A stretch of DNA of 64,000 nt from Macrolepiota albuminosa (taxonomy: Eukaryota; Basidiomycota; Agaricomycetes; Agaricales; Agaricaceae), in the NCBI GenBank assembly GCA_027475525.1, contig JAMWFC010000066.1, positions 310,001 to 374,000 on the forward strand, read 5' to 3'. Both the position numbers and the translations under genes were made by a program. Under the pieces are notes generated by a model, which was not told where the DNA came from, ran no database searches, and was given only the letters and a program-made list of their open reading frames with translations. The first letter of the stretch is position 1; each line of letters opens with the position of its first letter. Below, one piece after another: positions 30,501 to 41,213 of the stretch.

Positions 30501-31889
30501 TTCTCGGAAAAAATTGGACCGTATTCCTCCTGAACAAGTTGAGCTTCGAGTTCACCACAACAACCGTCGCAAACTTGTGAGATCACGTCCATCAAAAGAG
30601 GTATTTCTTCGTGGGCGACCGGAGAGCTAGATAAGGGCCGAAGGTGCGGAAGAAGGGAGAAAAGACCTTGAGCCAGTGTTTGAAAGCATTCCGGTGTAGA
30701 TATGATATATTTACTGTCAGTGGGTATGATAAATCCCCTGAGAATGCGCAAAATACGCGTTCGCATCGCTCCTGGAGGAATTGTTGCCGCCTTGCAGCAC
30801 CAGAGACAACGCTCGACAGCTTTTCCCTATGGAAATATTCTTTTAAAAAAGAGGAAAAGAATTGTATCCAAAGATTACCTCGTTATCCGGCACCCAAGAC
30901 CGCACGATGATCTCGAAGGCTTCAATCGCATTCCATCTCTCCTCTTCTAATCGTTGACTTTCCTCCGTAGACAAGAATGGGCCCAAAAGTGTGGACAAAA
31001 CGAGAGATTCGTGAGGCAAGGTTGCAAAAACTGATCTTCTATCCAACGAAGGATTGGAATGATTGGAATGATGTAACAATAACTGGTAAAGCGGTTTCAC
31101 GGTGAGAGCGATGCGGCAAGTCTTCAGTGACTGAACAGACTGTGGGCGACGTGAGTCATGCTTTGTCTGCACATGTGGGTGGCGCTCTACGGTCGAAGTA
31201 CCATCTGATTCGAGAGAGATGTTAGACGCGAACGCTAGATGAATTGAGGAAGCAGTTGTGTACAAATCAGCTTTCAGTTTTTGTGGATCGGCCATCCTTA
31301 TGGACCAGCAAACTTTCTCAAACTCTTGGGAAACTTTAAGAGCTTCATCTGCTTCTCTGGCATGTTCCACGACATGGCGAAAACCCAAAAGTGCCAACCT
31401 AGAAGGTTTCTGTGATGACGTCTGACTCCTGAATGTCAGAGGAGGCGTTTGAGAGACTCCTGAAGGCAAATCTGGTATCGGCGGTGTATTTGAACGACTA
31501 GGAACGGGGAGCACATGTTGCCGCAGTTGTTCCCATCGCTTTCGAGACGATGATGCAGTGAAGGTCGCGTCGGGAGTAGTCGACCTCAGAGATGCTAGTT
31601 GCTGCTTTCGTTCGGGAGTAGGACTCGACGCTTTCGAAGAGTTTCTATCAGACATTGGAGGATGTTCAGATAAATCAATGCCCGTCCATATTTCCTGTGA
31701 TAATCTTGTAGTTTCGGTTGTGATTTCTTCGTCGTTCAAAATAATGTCTTCTTTTAAATTAGAAGTGGAAGTGACCTGAGATTTAGAGGGCTGAGGTCGA
31801 AATTTGGAGGTATTAATGGGAGAAGAGGACCGGCTCAGAATGTCAAAGGAAAGCAAACGTCGCGGTTTCTTACCCTCACTAGGAGCCAT
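24514..31889 (-). CDS. Large multi-exon host protein, probably UNC80-like
   Basis: About 2291 residues from ten exons: 30879-31889, 29997-30826, 29857-29917, 29298-29807, 29157-29245, 28954-29101, 28641-28904, 28515-28591, 27068-28455 and 24514-27011. All introns are GT-AG, 49-80 nt, and phases agree at every junction, so the gene looks intact. No enzyme motif; the protein is a long series of helical segments as in HEAT/armadillo scaffolds. Blocks such as TIPPGAMRTRILRILRGF, LYPQIFYKPLFLCAASS, FWTRDAEMVAVALMSD and RRLFTSGGGYALFMPALIKL fit my memory of fungal UNC80-like proteins, partners of NALCN/Cch1-type channels; this name is not verified. The frame extends upstream of the Met at 31889 to a possible CAG acceptor at 32015, next to transposon debris, so the N-terminus may be longer or lost. 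Confidence 0.7.
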
Positions 31890-32033
31890 GGATTGACAGA
31901 GTAACGTTGTAACTTCAGTCCCTATGTATTTGTAAGCTGCGTGATTGACTGGTACATAAACAACCCACAATAACTGTACCAGAATAGCAGGTGCCCACTG
32001 TAATGGTTCCAACCCTGAATTTACCTCTCTCCC

Positions 32034-33170
32034 CTTTATTGATGAAGAATGGGAATTTTCCTGTTGAGCTTGAAACTTGGTTATTATTGGCTAGGATGAG
32101 CCATTCAGCCCAATTGTCCATATGGTAATTAATGAACAATCTTAGGTATTGTTTGATTTCTTGGTTTATTCTTTCTTCCTGGCCATCCATTTAAGGATAG
32201 TGAGATGCCAATATATTCTGTTTGATACCCAGTTACTTATATAGTTTCTTCATAAAAGCAGAAGCAAACTGGGATCCTTGGTCATTTACTGTGTGAGATA
32301 ATACTTCATGGCACTAAATGTGATCTCGAAATAGGTGTGCTGCTCTCTCCAAGTCAATTTATCTGTTGTATGGTATTGCAAATATTCTTTTACTGAATCA
32401 ATCTACTACTTTTATTATTGTGTCATATCCTAGCAAGACAGGTAGACCTATTATAAAGTTGGTAGAAATGATTTGAAATGGATATTGGGAAATAATATTT
32501 AGGAATAAGAAGCCTCAGGGTTTTTGTGGGAACACCTTCATCTGCTAACACTTCTTGCATCCATTCACATATTTGTTTACATACTCAGTCAATTTGGACC
32601 ACCAATAGTTCTTTTCAAATTAATTCTTTTATCTTATTTCTTTCTGGATATCCTTTTATTGTTGAATCATGGTGTAGTTCTATTATTTTCCTCTTGATTT
32701 TGTTGTCCATTACTACTATAAGCCTGTTTTAGAATCTTAGACCATTCTCTTTTTCACAGACACTCCATTGATTATCTTTATTGATAGGAACTTCCCCCTT
32801 TTTTTTCTTACTAGTTCTACTATTTTATCTTCCTTAGTGGCTACTATAACCACACTTCAAAGGAGTAATGTTGATATAATCTGCTGAAATTAGAGTAATG
32901 TTACTATTGTCATTTTCTACTCACTGCTTATGGTCTGGTCAGCACAAAAGAGCATCAGGTTTCAGCATCGATTTCCTGAGTTTGTACTTCAATGTGTATT
33001 TATAATCAGCAAGTAAGACTGACCATTGCACTTAATGCCTATTTGGATTCTGTGCTAATAAGAAGTATTTCAAATTTTTATAGTTCATCCAGATCTCCAG
33101 TATGTGTTTGCTTTCTTGAACTTGCTTGTAGAGCAGTTGCTATGTAGCATGGCCATGTCCAAGATCTATC
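32034..33170 (-). pseudogene. Decayed gypsy RNase H-integrase fragment
   Basis: Minus-strand gypsy pol debris with many stops. Recognisable integrase pieces in order: NYWWSKLTEYVNKYVNGCKK with the CxxC of the zinc-binding domain, FQIISTNFIIGLP (the first catalytic Asp of the usual VDFI is Asn), SHTVNDQGSQFASAF (second Asp), MDGQEERINQEIKQYLRLF (Glu). Homology ends abruptly near 32035 in the middle of the integrase, where the host gene begins. Very few CpG dinucleotides. Confidence 0.75.
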
Positions 33171-33179
33171 TGTTGACAT

Positions 33180-33361
33180 TTTTCCACACTAACCCCTCTC
33201 AGAATTGATTGGGGTTTGGTCAGAGTCATCACCCCACTGTCATGCTAGCATTATGAGTCCTGAGCCTTCTAGATCCTTGAAGTGAATGGATAGTGTGTGC
33301 TGAAGGACTGATAAATAGTGGATGAGACTAATAAGCAAAGCCTGTAATAGAGCACCAAAGC
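33180..33361 (-). repeat. Old inverted LTR fragment of the 5770-19019 family (left part)
   Basis: CpG-decayed relative of the gypsy LTR in reverse orientation; aligns with 40255-40440 and continues at 34040-34144, where it ends AGAAGCCTATCA, the complement of the LTR start. Split by the solo LTR at 33362-34034. Confidence 0.6.
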
Positions 33362-33541
33362 TGTCAGGGGACTCTTCATTTCTTTCTTTTTTCACTCCTT
33401 ATCTCTTCACTCTCCTTTCATTTATTCTCTTATTTCTTCTGTCATTCTCTCATTTTACTGTTTTTATTCTTTCAACTCTATTTGTTAGCACTATTCTCAG
33501 CCCTTGAGGTGCTCTAGTTCTTTAGCTATCATTCAGACAAG

Positions 33542-33695
33542 TGTGGGCCCTTCAGCACCACTTCCAGACTGCTTATATAAGCTAGAGTTTGCCTTTCTGA
33601 CTTCCAAAGTCTGGAGTTTGTGGGCCCTTCAGCACCACTTCCAGACTGCTTATATAAGCTAGAGTTTGCCTTTCTGACTTCCAAAGTCTGGAGTT
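33542..33695. repeat. 77-bp perfect tandem duplication
   Basis: TGTGGGCCC... repeated with period 77 and no mismatch. The homologous solo LTR at 37411-37875 has one unit. Confidence 0.97.
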
Positions 33696-33749
33696 TTCCT
33701 GCCTTGTTTATACAGTTGTTTATTTAGGCAATTTTTGAGTTTTTAAGGT

Positions 33750-33905
33750 TTTGTTGTACTGTACAGTTGTTTCCCATGCTTCAGAGGCCCCAGAAGCATC
33801 CAACCTGGCATAAAAAATCTCTAGACTTTGTTGTACTGTACAGTTGTTTCCCATGCTTCAGAGGCCCCAGAAGCATCCAACCTGGCATAAAAAATCTCTA
33901 GACTT
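33750..33905. repeat. 77-bp perfect tandem duplication
   Basis: TTTGTTGTACTG... repeated with period 77 and no mismatch, 55 bp after the previous one. Single in the homologous LTR. Confidence 0.97.
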
Positions 33906-34039
33906 GTTCTCTTTGGATCTCCCTCTGACAGGTGAGTAGTTATCATAATATTGTCAGTATATATTCTAATACACTTTGGATCTCCCTCTGCCAGCTGTGT
34001 GACTGAGCCACAGCCTCCAGAGGTTGCCCTTACAAAAGC

Positions 34040-34144
34040 CAGAGATGTCCTGTATCCACAAAGATTGCTAGAGTCTCCAGACTGACAATTGTTGGTAGGC
34101 TTATAGTGTCCCTTGATGTGCTCAGCCTGAATAGAAGCCTATCA
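34040..34144 (-). repeat. Old inverted LTR fragment (right part)
   Basis: Continuation of 33180-33361 after the solo LTR; matches 40436-40542. Confidence 0.6.
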
Positions 34145-34900
34145 ATGCATGGCAAGCAATGGAACTGATCAGTAATAGCACCAGTGACAGCTAACAATCA
34201 TGCTATCAGCAAGCAGTGATAGGTGGCATCACTCAATCATCACGTGGTACATCTAGTCAATGACAGTGGTTACAAGTTGGAAACATTTACTTGTGACTGA
34301 CCATTTCACCTTGGTGCCTAATGTCTCTTGGCACCCTTTAACAGTTCAGATGGACAGCATTTTTGTTCATTTCTCAGTTTAATGCATGGCATTTAACTAC
34401 ATTCCTTACAGTTCATCACTTCTTAGTGACTTTTAGCCATTTAGCAACAGTGAACTTATTTTACTATAAATACTTACCATTGTCACTAGTTACAAAACAG
34501 AACAGAGTACTCTGTTTACATTTCAGTTTACCCTATGGTTTAGATTTCTTTTGTACTGACTAAGTTCATAGTTGCCAATTGTCTGAACACCTCTAGCCTG
34601 CCTGCCACAGTTATGCATATGGAATCTACACACCTTGCACCTATGGCAGGCATCACACAGCTTACATGTTGCTAAGCTTCTCATTTTCTTGCTGCACACT
34701 TTGTCATATCTGCTCTCCTCTCTCATTTAGATGCACTTTGTCATTAGTACATTTTTCTTTCTGCATATCCCTTGCTGACTTTCCTTCCCAACTTCTACCA
34801 AAACTAATCATTTAACTTGTTTCTGACTTGTTCTCTGGAACCTGTCCAGAACTCCCTCAAAAACACTTAGCATTCCCAATGCATTTCACTGGTCAGTAGC
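34145..34900. repeat. Decayed LTR related to 39025-40035
   Basis: Low-identity copy: TCTGGAACCTGTCCAGAACT against TCTGGGACCTGCCCGGGACT, with most CpG sites of the younger copy replaced by TpG or CpA. No coding content. Confidence 0.5.
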
Positions 34901-35629
34901 CATAAACCATGTTTGCTGCTGATCAACTTTTGGGCATTATCATCAGAATTTTATGTGAAAGAGTGTAGTGTCAAACCAGTCACATAACTGTGTGACCTTT
35001 GTGTATTACTTTGTTTACTGTGAGATCTATATGTGTTACTTCAACTGAAATAAGTGGTGATAGCTGGCTAAGAAATTATTTACAGAGAGAGGAGGGTGGG
35101 TTGACAAAAAGATAAAGAGACAACTATAAGAAACTAATTAAAAACTAGTAAATGTGAGTAGGAGGCAATGCAATCTTCCTATCATGCACTTGCAAATAAG
35201 TGGACATCAGATGGCTTAAAATAGCTAATATGAGGTGTGAGCAAGGCTCACTGAAAGTGTGTGGCTTGCAGTCTCACCAATGAGATGCAACATAAAATGA
35301 ATTATGTCATGCAAAATGACAAGCATTGTAATGGCTGTGAGAATGCATAGGGTGTGGTGAGACTGATGTGACTGTGTGAAAGAGCAACTGCTTGCTCACC
35401 TGGGCAGGCAAAGGGGAAGAAGATGGTAGAGGAGAATGCTGCCCAGGATGTCTGAGACCATCTGCCATACTGATGTGGCTTGGCATTTGCCAGACTCTGG
35501 CACCAAACTGGCATCAGCTTTCAATCAAGAGAGGCAAAGGTGAGGATGTGTCTGGAAGATTCCTCATTACACAGAGGCCTTTAAAAACACTTTCTCACCT
35601 TCAGTGCTTGCCTTTACACTGAACACTCT
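34901..35629. other. CpG-poor repeat debris, no gene seen
   Basis: No ORF with a recognisable product; composition as in the surrounding decayed repeats. Confidence 0.4.
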
Positions 35630-36120
35630 TAGAATCACATGACAGCAAAAATTGAAGATATTTTTCTCACACTGACACAAGCAGCTGCTTATATGAGCAT
35701 CTGGATAAACAAACAGTTTATAAATCACATGATAGTAAAAATTAAAGACATTTTTCTTATGCTGACACAGGCAGCTGCTTATATGAGCATCTAGATAGAT
35801 AAATAGTTTATAAATCATATGACAGCAAGCATTAAAGATATTTTTTCCATACTGACACAGGCTGCTGTTTATATAAGCATCCAAATAGACAAACATTCTT
35901 AGAAGCATATGACAGCAAAAAATGAAGACATTTTTCTCACTGACACAGGCTGCTGCTGATATAAGCATCTAGATAGATAAACAGTTTAATGAATCATATA
36001 ACAGCAAAAATTGAAGACATTTTTCACATACTAATACAGGCTGCTACTTACATGAGCATCTGAACAGATAAACATCTTTTGAATCACATGATGGCAAAAA
36101 TTAAAGATTTTTTTCCACAC
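35630..36120. repeat. Minisatellite, about 90-bp unit, 5-6 copies
   Basis: Units contain CACATGACAGCAAAAATT ... CTGACACAGGCTGCTG ... ATGAGCATCTAGATAGATAA. Units are diverged by about 10-20 per cent by eye. Open frames across it are by-products of the repeat. Confidence 0.85.
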
Positions 36121-36699
36121 ACACCTACTTCAGTTGTTTCAGATGCATAATCAGAGATGTCAGTCTCAATTTTAAATAAATTGCCATCAGTAATAAGAAA
36201 AAGTACAGGAGACAAAGTCAGTTTGTTTTTCAGGACATGAAATGCCTTCTCATACATTACTGGCCAGTTGAACCTATTGCTTTTTCTAGTAGTATAGTAC
36301 AGAAACTGTCAGAGGACCGGTCTTTGAACTGTGTCCAAATCTATTCTGAGCTTAGTCCAACAATATGCCTATCTCTAGCAGATCTGACCAGCTGCTCAGT
36401 CCTCCCTTTCCCCTTCTGTTCCTTAGTAGTCAGCTTTAATGAGTCATATGCCTGGACCTTACTCAGCATTGATTATTGTTAGTCATACTCCATTACATAC
36501 CAGGGCCCACTTAGTAAACAGTATTAGTCATAGCACAGCCACCAATGTAGTATATATAGGCAGCCTGTGGAATAGAAAATCTTCAGGCTGAACAATAGCA
36601 GTGTTCTTCTGGCCTACACACTGAACCCACTGTAAGCTCTCTAGTGACGTCCAACTGCTTGGTTAGTCTTGCTGGTCCCTTGCTTGACTCTTGCCTGCC

Positions 36700-37180
36700 T
36701 CTATGCCTGCTCGACTCCTACTTGTCACCAGTGCTTGCTGGCTCTGTAGAAGGAGTTCTGCAGATGTTAAGCGTTCTCCTTACAAAAACTGTGCAATTGA
36801 TGCAAAATCTTTGATAAACTTTCTGTAGAAGTTGCAGAATCCCAGAAATAACTAAATCTGCTTTATAGTATATATTGCAGACCAATTTTTGATTGCAGCT
36901 AACTTTTTTTAGGTCCATAGCCACTTTTCCCTCTTCAATTTTCTCAAATTTATATTTTGCAGATTTCAAGTATAACTTGTTTTGATTAAAAATTTTGAGG
37001 ATTTTAAGCACAACTTTTTGATGTTCTGCTAATATTTTAGTATGCACAAGTATGTCATCTGTGTAAACTATTACAACTCTGCAGAGTATTAAATCTTTCA
37101 ATAGATTATTTATTATTGTTTGGAACATTGCCAGAGAGTTATACAGGCTAAAGAACATAACAGTTGATTCAAACAGTCCT
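36700..37180 (-). pseudogene. Decayed gypsy reverse transcriptase fragment
   Basis: MFFSLYNSLAMFQTIINNLL followed by VVIVYTDDILVHT (YTDD in place of YMDD) and EGKVAMDLKK, then ILQLLQKVYQRF: the RT palm and thumb region of a gypsy element. Frame largely open over 146 codons but isolated. Same strand as the integrase debris at 32.0-33.2 kb; it could be the same old element now split by LTR insertions. Confidence 0.8.
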
Positions 37181-37410
37181 CAGCTCTATGTTTGTCTCCT
37201 TTTTTTATTCTAATATTGTTCAAACTCTAGTGCACATCTATCTTTGAAAAAAAACTGTAGATGGCATAATTTACTAATAATTTCTGAAATTAGTGGCAGG
37301 AACACCTGAAGTTGAGAAGTGTGCAGGAAGGAGAGCTAGAGAAAAGACTGACTGCCATCAAATATAGTGAAGCAGGTGCATTGTCAGTCATAGTACCAAT
37401 ATGGTAGCAC

Positions 37411-37875
37411 TGTAAGGATGACCTCTGAAGGCTATGGCTCAGTTACACAGCTAGCAGAGGAAGATTCAAAGTATATTAGAGTATATACTGACAATATCAT
37501 AATAACTACTCACCTGGCAGAGAAAGGTCCAAAGAGAACAAGTCTATGGATTCTCTATGCAAAGTTGGATGCTTCTGAGGCCTCTGGAGCATGAGAAACA
37601 ACTGTACAGGACAATAAAACTATACAAACAAGGAACAAACTCTGGCAAGCTTTAGCTTATGTAGGTGGCCTGTATGTGATGTTGAAGAGGCCACACTTGT
37701 CTGAATGATAGCTAAAGAACCAGAGCACCTTAGAGGCTGAAAGTAGTACTAATAAATAGTGTTGAAAGAATAGAAGCAGTAAAGTAAAAGAATGACAGAA
37801 TAAATAAGAAAATGAATGAAGAGAGAATGAAAGAGTAAGGAGTAAAAGAGGGAAGAGATGAGGAGTCCCCTGACA
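37411..37875. mobile_element. Solo LTR (family 2), reverse orientation
   Basis: Reverse complement of 33362-34034 without the 77-bp duplications: 465 bp, begins TGTAAGG and ends CCCCTGACA. Flanks AGCAC (37406-37410) and AACAC (37876-37880) fit a 5-bp target duplication with one G-A change. Confidence 0.85.
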
Positions 37876-38447
37876 AACACTGTGAACAGCAGCATGAACC
37901 ATTTCTGAAAGTTGAATAAAAAAAAGTGGATGTGCCAAATTAGTGCTAATTCTTTCATTGCATAGAAAAATAACCACTTTTATAAGCTTTCTGCTACTTG
38001 GTATGCTTTGGAAAGGTGTTTCTAAGTCAATTTCTATGCATAGAAAAGTTTTATATATTTCATCTTGATTTATTTGACCAAGCTCTGATAAGTGACAAAA
38101 CTGGCTCTGATTCTACACTTTCATGCCTCTGGCATTTTTACATCTTAATTTTGTTTGAAAAAAAGTACAGAGAAGTCATAATATATACTATAGGTAATCA
38201 CAGGTTTTTTGCCAGACCTAGCCAATGAGCAGAGCAAGTTCAGTAATGCATTCTGCACATAGCAATTTCTTTGCACATTGTGACACCTGTTAGTAGACCC
38301 TCTACTAAAGTTAGGGGCCACAGTGGCACCACCATGGGTCCCAAAGCAGAGACATGTGCTTTTGCAAGTGGGGAGGTCATGAGATCAAACCATGCCTATG
38401 TGAAAAACACATTAGACACCATGTGGGTTGTTTCAATGCTGCCAGTG
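37876..38447. other. CpG-poor debris, no gene seen
   Basis: Nothing recognisable. Very low CpG. Confidence 0.4.
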
Positions 38448-39024
38448 ATGATGCCAACTGTGGTTGGGTGCACTGGACATTATGCAGTACAACACCATCT
38501 CTAGCACCTGGCATGTGTAGTGTGTGAGAAGTTCTGACAGGGTTCTGGTGTGCTCAAGTTAATATAATAAGATGACACACTAGATAATAGTGCTTCTAAT
38601 GCTATCTAGCAAACTGTAAGCTCCATAACTCTGAATATAATATCATAAAAAGGAAGAATAGTGCAACAAGATGTGCTTATAGGTGGCACTATAAACAATG
38701 AAGATGATAGAGATAATGCTAGCACCCAACTTGGTGGCAAAGTTAGGTTAATTTTAGTGCAATTTGAATGCTGAAAATAACTGAGTGCTAATAGGTTACA
38801 ATTCATTGTGATTTACATGTTAAGTAGCTATTTTTTATACTATGCACTACTGTATTTCAGAAATGAGTCCATCTGTGGCACTATCAATTAGCACCTCTCC
38901 TTGTGGTTACAGCTAATGGTGACCTGTCAACAGCAACCAGCAACACATGAGTAATGGTGACCAATGGCATTACAGCCTATTGGCCACAGCAACTCTAAAA
39001 CTACTGAAAATTGTATGAGTCTGC

Positions 39025-40035
39025 TGATAGGACCCCATACAGGATCAGCGCATCAATGGCAGGCGACGGCAATGCGGCACCGACTTGGGATACCTTAGCG
39101 CGCGCTAATTATCCAATTTTAGCGATATTTGATGGCCGCGCATGGCAAGAAGCAGATCCGATCAATGATAGCGCCGACGGCAGACAGAATGACAACTGAC
39201 AGATGGCATCAGTCACTGACAACAGCGCTTAGCGAGAAGCCTGATGATCTATCAAAAACTGACGGACAGCTTGGCGTTTGACCTTGGCGTCTGACACCGC
39301 TTAGCGCCTCGATTTGGCGCCTGACATCGCTAAGCATTTTGGACAGACAGAAGGGTGATGGATTGATGGTTTAGCTTTGCGATCTGCCGCCTGACGTCGC
39401 TAAGGGTCTTGAATGGATGGTAGGGATCTGAAACCGTTGGAGCTACCCCTATGAAATTTTCCAGTTTACCGCACTTTGGCAATGGTTGGTCACTGGCGAC
39501 GGTGAACTCCTTGTAGTATATAAAGTACTTACCGACTTGTACATACCCATCGAACAATAGAGCAGAGTTTCCTGCTCCCCTTTCTTCAGTCTCCCTTAAA
39601 AGTACTTACCGACTTGTACATACCCATCGAACAATAGAGCAGAGTTTCCTGCTCCCCTTTCTTCAGTCTCCCTTATGCTCAAGATCTCATTTACGGTCGG
39701 CAATGTCGAACTCATCGGCAGTTGCAGACGCTCGCCAATACTCGACACACTCGCGCCTTGCAACTATGGCAGGCATTATTGACGCTTAGACTTTGCTAAG
39801 CTTACCGTGCTCTTGCCGCTCACATTGCCGTGTCACTTACCGCTTCTTTCATAGGTGCTTTACCTTAGCGCTTTACACTTGCCGACTCCCTTACCGACTT
39901 TTCCCCATTTTCATAGGCACGTTCTCTGGGACCTGCCCGGGACTCCTCACATCACTTTTAGCGCGCCCAATGCTAGTTTTTGGTACGGTAACACTATAGT
40001 TATATTTGTTACTGACCAAACTTTGGGCGTAATCA
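39025..40035. mobile_element. Solo LTR (family 3), CpG-rich, inside the old LTR
   Basis: Starts TGATAGGACC and ends GTAATCA, with CTGC on both sides (39021-39024, 40036-40039). Removing it restores the alignment of the surrounding old LTR. CpG sites are retained, so it is younger than its host sequence. Related copies: 50548-50985 (partial) and 34145-34900 (decayed). Confidence 0.82.
39522..39678. repeat. 77-bp perfect tandem duplication
   Basis: AAAGTACTTACCGACTTG... repeated with period 77. The related copy at 50548 has one unit. Confidence 0.97.
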
Positions 40036-40542
40036 CTGCTCACTTTTTAATGTAAGTTTGATTGGGTAGGCCACTCCAGAGTATGGTCAGAAAATCCTTG
40101 ACAGACACTGTAAGCGCTAACTCTGGCACTAAATCTGGCACTAAACATTGTACCATTTTCTGATAGGTTGAAATGTTGGGCTTTAGTATATCTTGTCTTG
40201 TCATAATTAATTCTTTTATACTTCTGATTGAGATGAGGTGCCTCGACAAATGGCAGCATCTAATGCTAACCCCTTTTGGAATTGATCAAGTTTGGTCAAA
40301 GTCACCTCTCTGTTGTTGGGCCAGCACTATGAGTCCTGAGCCTTCTGAGTCTTTGGAGTCAATGAATAGTGGATGCTGAATGGTTGATAAATAGTGGTTG
40401 AGACTGGTAAGTGAAGCCTATATTAGAGTGCCAAAGCCAGAGATGTCCTGTGTCCAAAAAAGTCACTTGAGTCTCCAGATTGACAAGTGTCAGTAGGCCT
40501 ATAGTGTCCCTTAATGTGCTCAGCCTAAGTAGAAGCCTATCA

Positions 40543-41213
40543 CTGGGCAGCCACCACCCTCATGTGTTGACTAGGGAGGCTTTGTGCAGGCTATTAATAA
40601 GCAACTAATCAGCACATGGCTTGATGAAGCAATGTGACCACCATACTTGTGTCCAAACAGAAAAAAAAAAGGTTTCCTGATGTGACAGATTTGGAAGAGT
40701 CTAGGCTTGCTGACCAAGCATGTCATAGTATGGGTAGGCTGGAGAAATAAGACTCAATACAAGTATGACCTGGTTGCCAAAGTACCATGTGACCCAGTGA
40801 TTAGAATTGGCAGGGGTGTTGAGCCCTGGCATGATTGCTGTGCTGATCTAATCTATTGCTTATGCATCATACAAGGTTGTGCTTTCCAAAAATACTGGTC
40901 TGGATGTGGAGCCTCAGCCAGCAATACTGGCAAAGCATTGCAGAGAGCAGAAGGGTTTAGAAATTGGGAATGCACATTAACAGTAAATAGCAACAGATTT
41001 ACATGTGGGAAGTAGTATGAATTCCAAAAGATCAAATTGTAGTAGCTATGAGGCATAACTGGTATGCTTGAAAAGGCATCAGGCCAGAATACCTGAGTAA
41101 GTGTCCATAATTACCACACTTTAGCATACTGCAGAAACTAGGATACAAGGGCTCATGATGTATATTGCATAAAAATAGCTCCCTAGAAAAATAAAAAAAC
41201 TCCTCCTCCTCCT
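40543..41213. other. CpG-poor debris, no gene seen
   Basis: No product recognised. The CpG-poor character ends near 41215, where host-like sequence starts. Confidence 0.4.

Larger units (their letters stand above)
33362..34034. mobile_element. Solo LTR (family 2), with perfect target duplication
   Basis: Starts TGTCAGGGGACTC and ends CCCTTACA, flanked on both sides by AAAGC (33357-33361 and 34035-34039). It is inserted in an older LTR that is uninterrupted at 40255-40542. It contains two 77-bp perfect tandem duplications; without them it would be 519 bp. A second copy in reverse orientation is at 37411-37875. Confidence 0.88.
38448..40542 (-). repeat. Old full-length LTR of the 5770-19019 gypsy family, reverse orientation, interrupted
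   Basis: Aligns end to end with the reverse complement of the young LTR: starts TGATGCCAACTGTGGTTGGG (young: TGACGCCAAC...) and ends AGAAGCCTATCA. Most CpG of the young LTR appear as TpG or CpA, for example GGTGACC and CAGCAACC for CGGCGACC. A younger solo LTR (39025-40035) splits it. Confidence 0.82.

Noticed and set aside
35567..35968. 133-codon minus-strand open frame
   Set aside because: It is a by-product of the 90-bp minisatellite; its repeated peptide follows the DNA repeat.
38340..38420. Possible tRNA-derived SINE (GTGGGGAGGTCATGAGATC resembles part of a B box)
   Set aside because: No A box, no second copy in the window, and no tail that marks a SINE.
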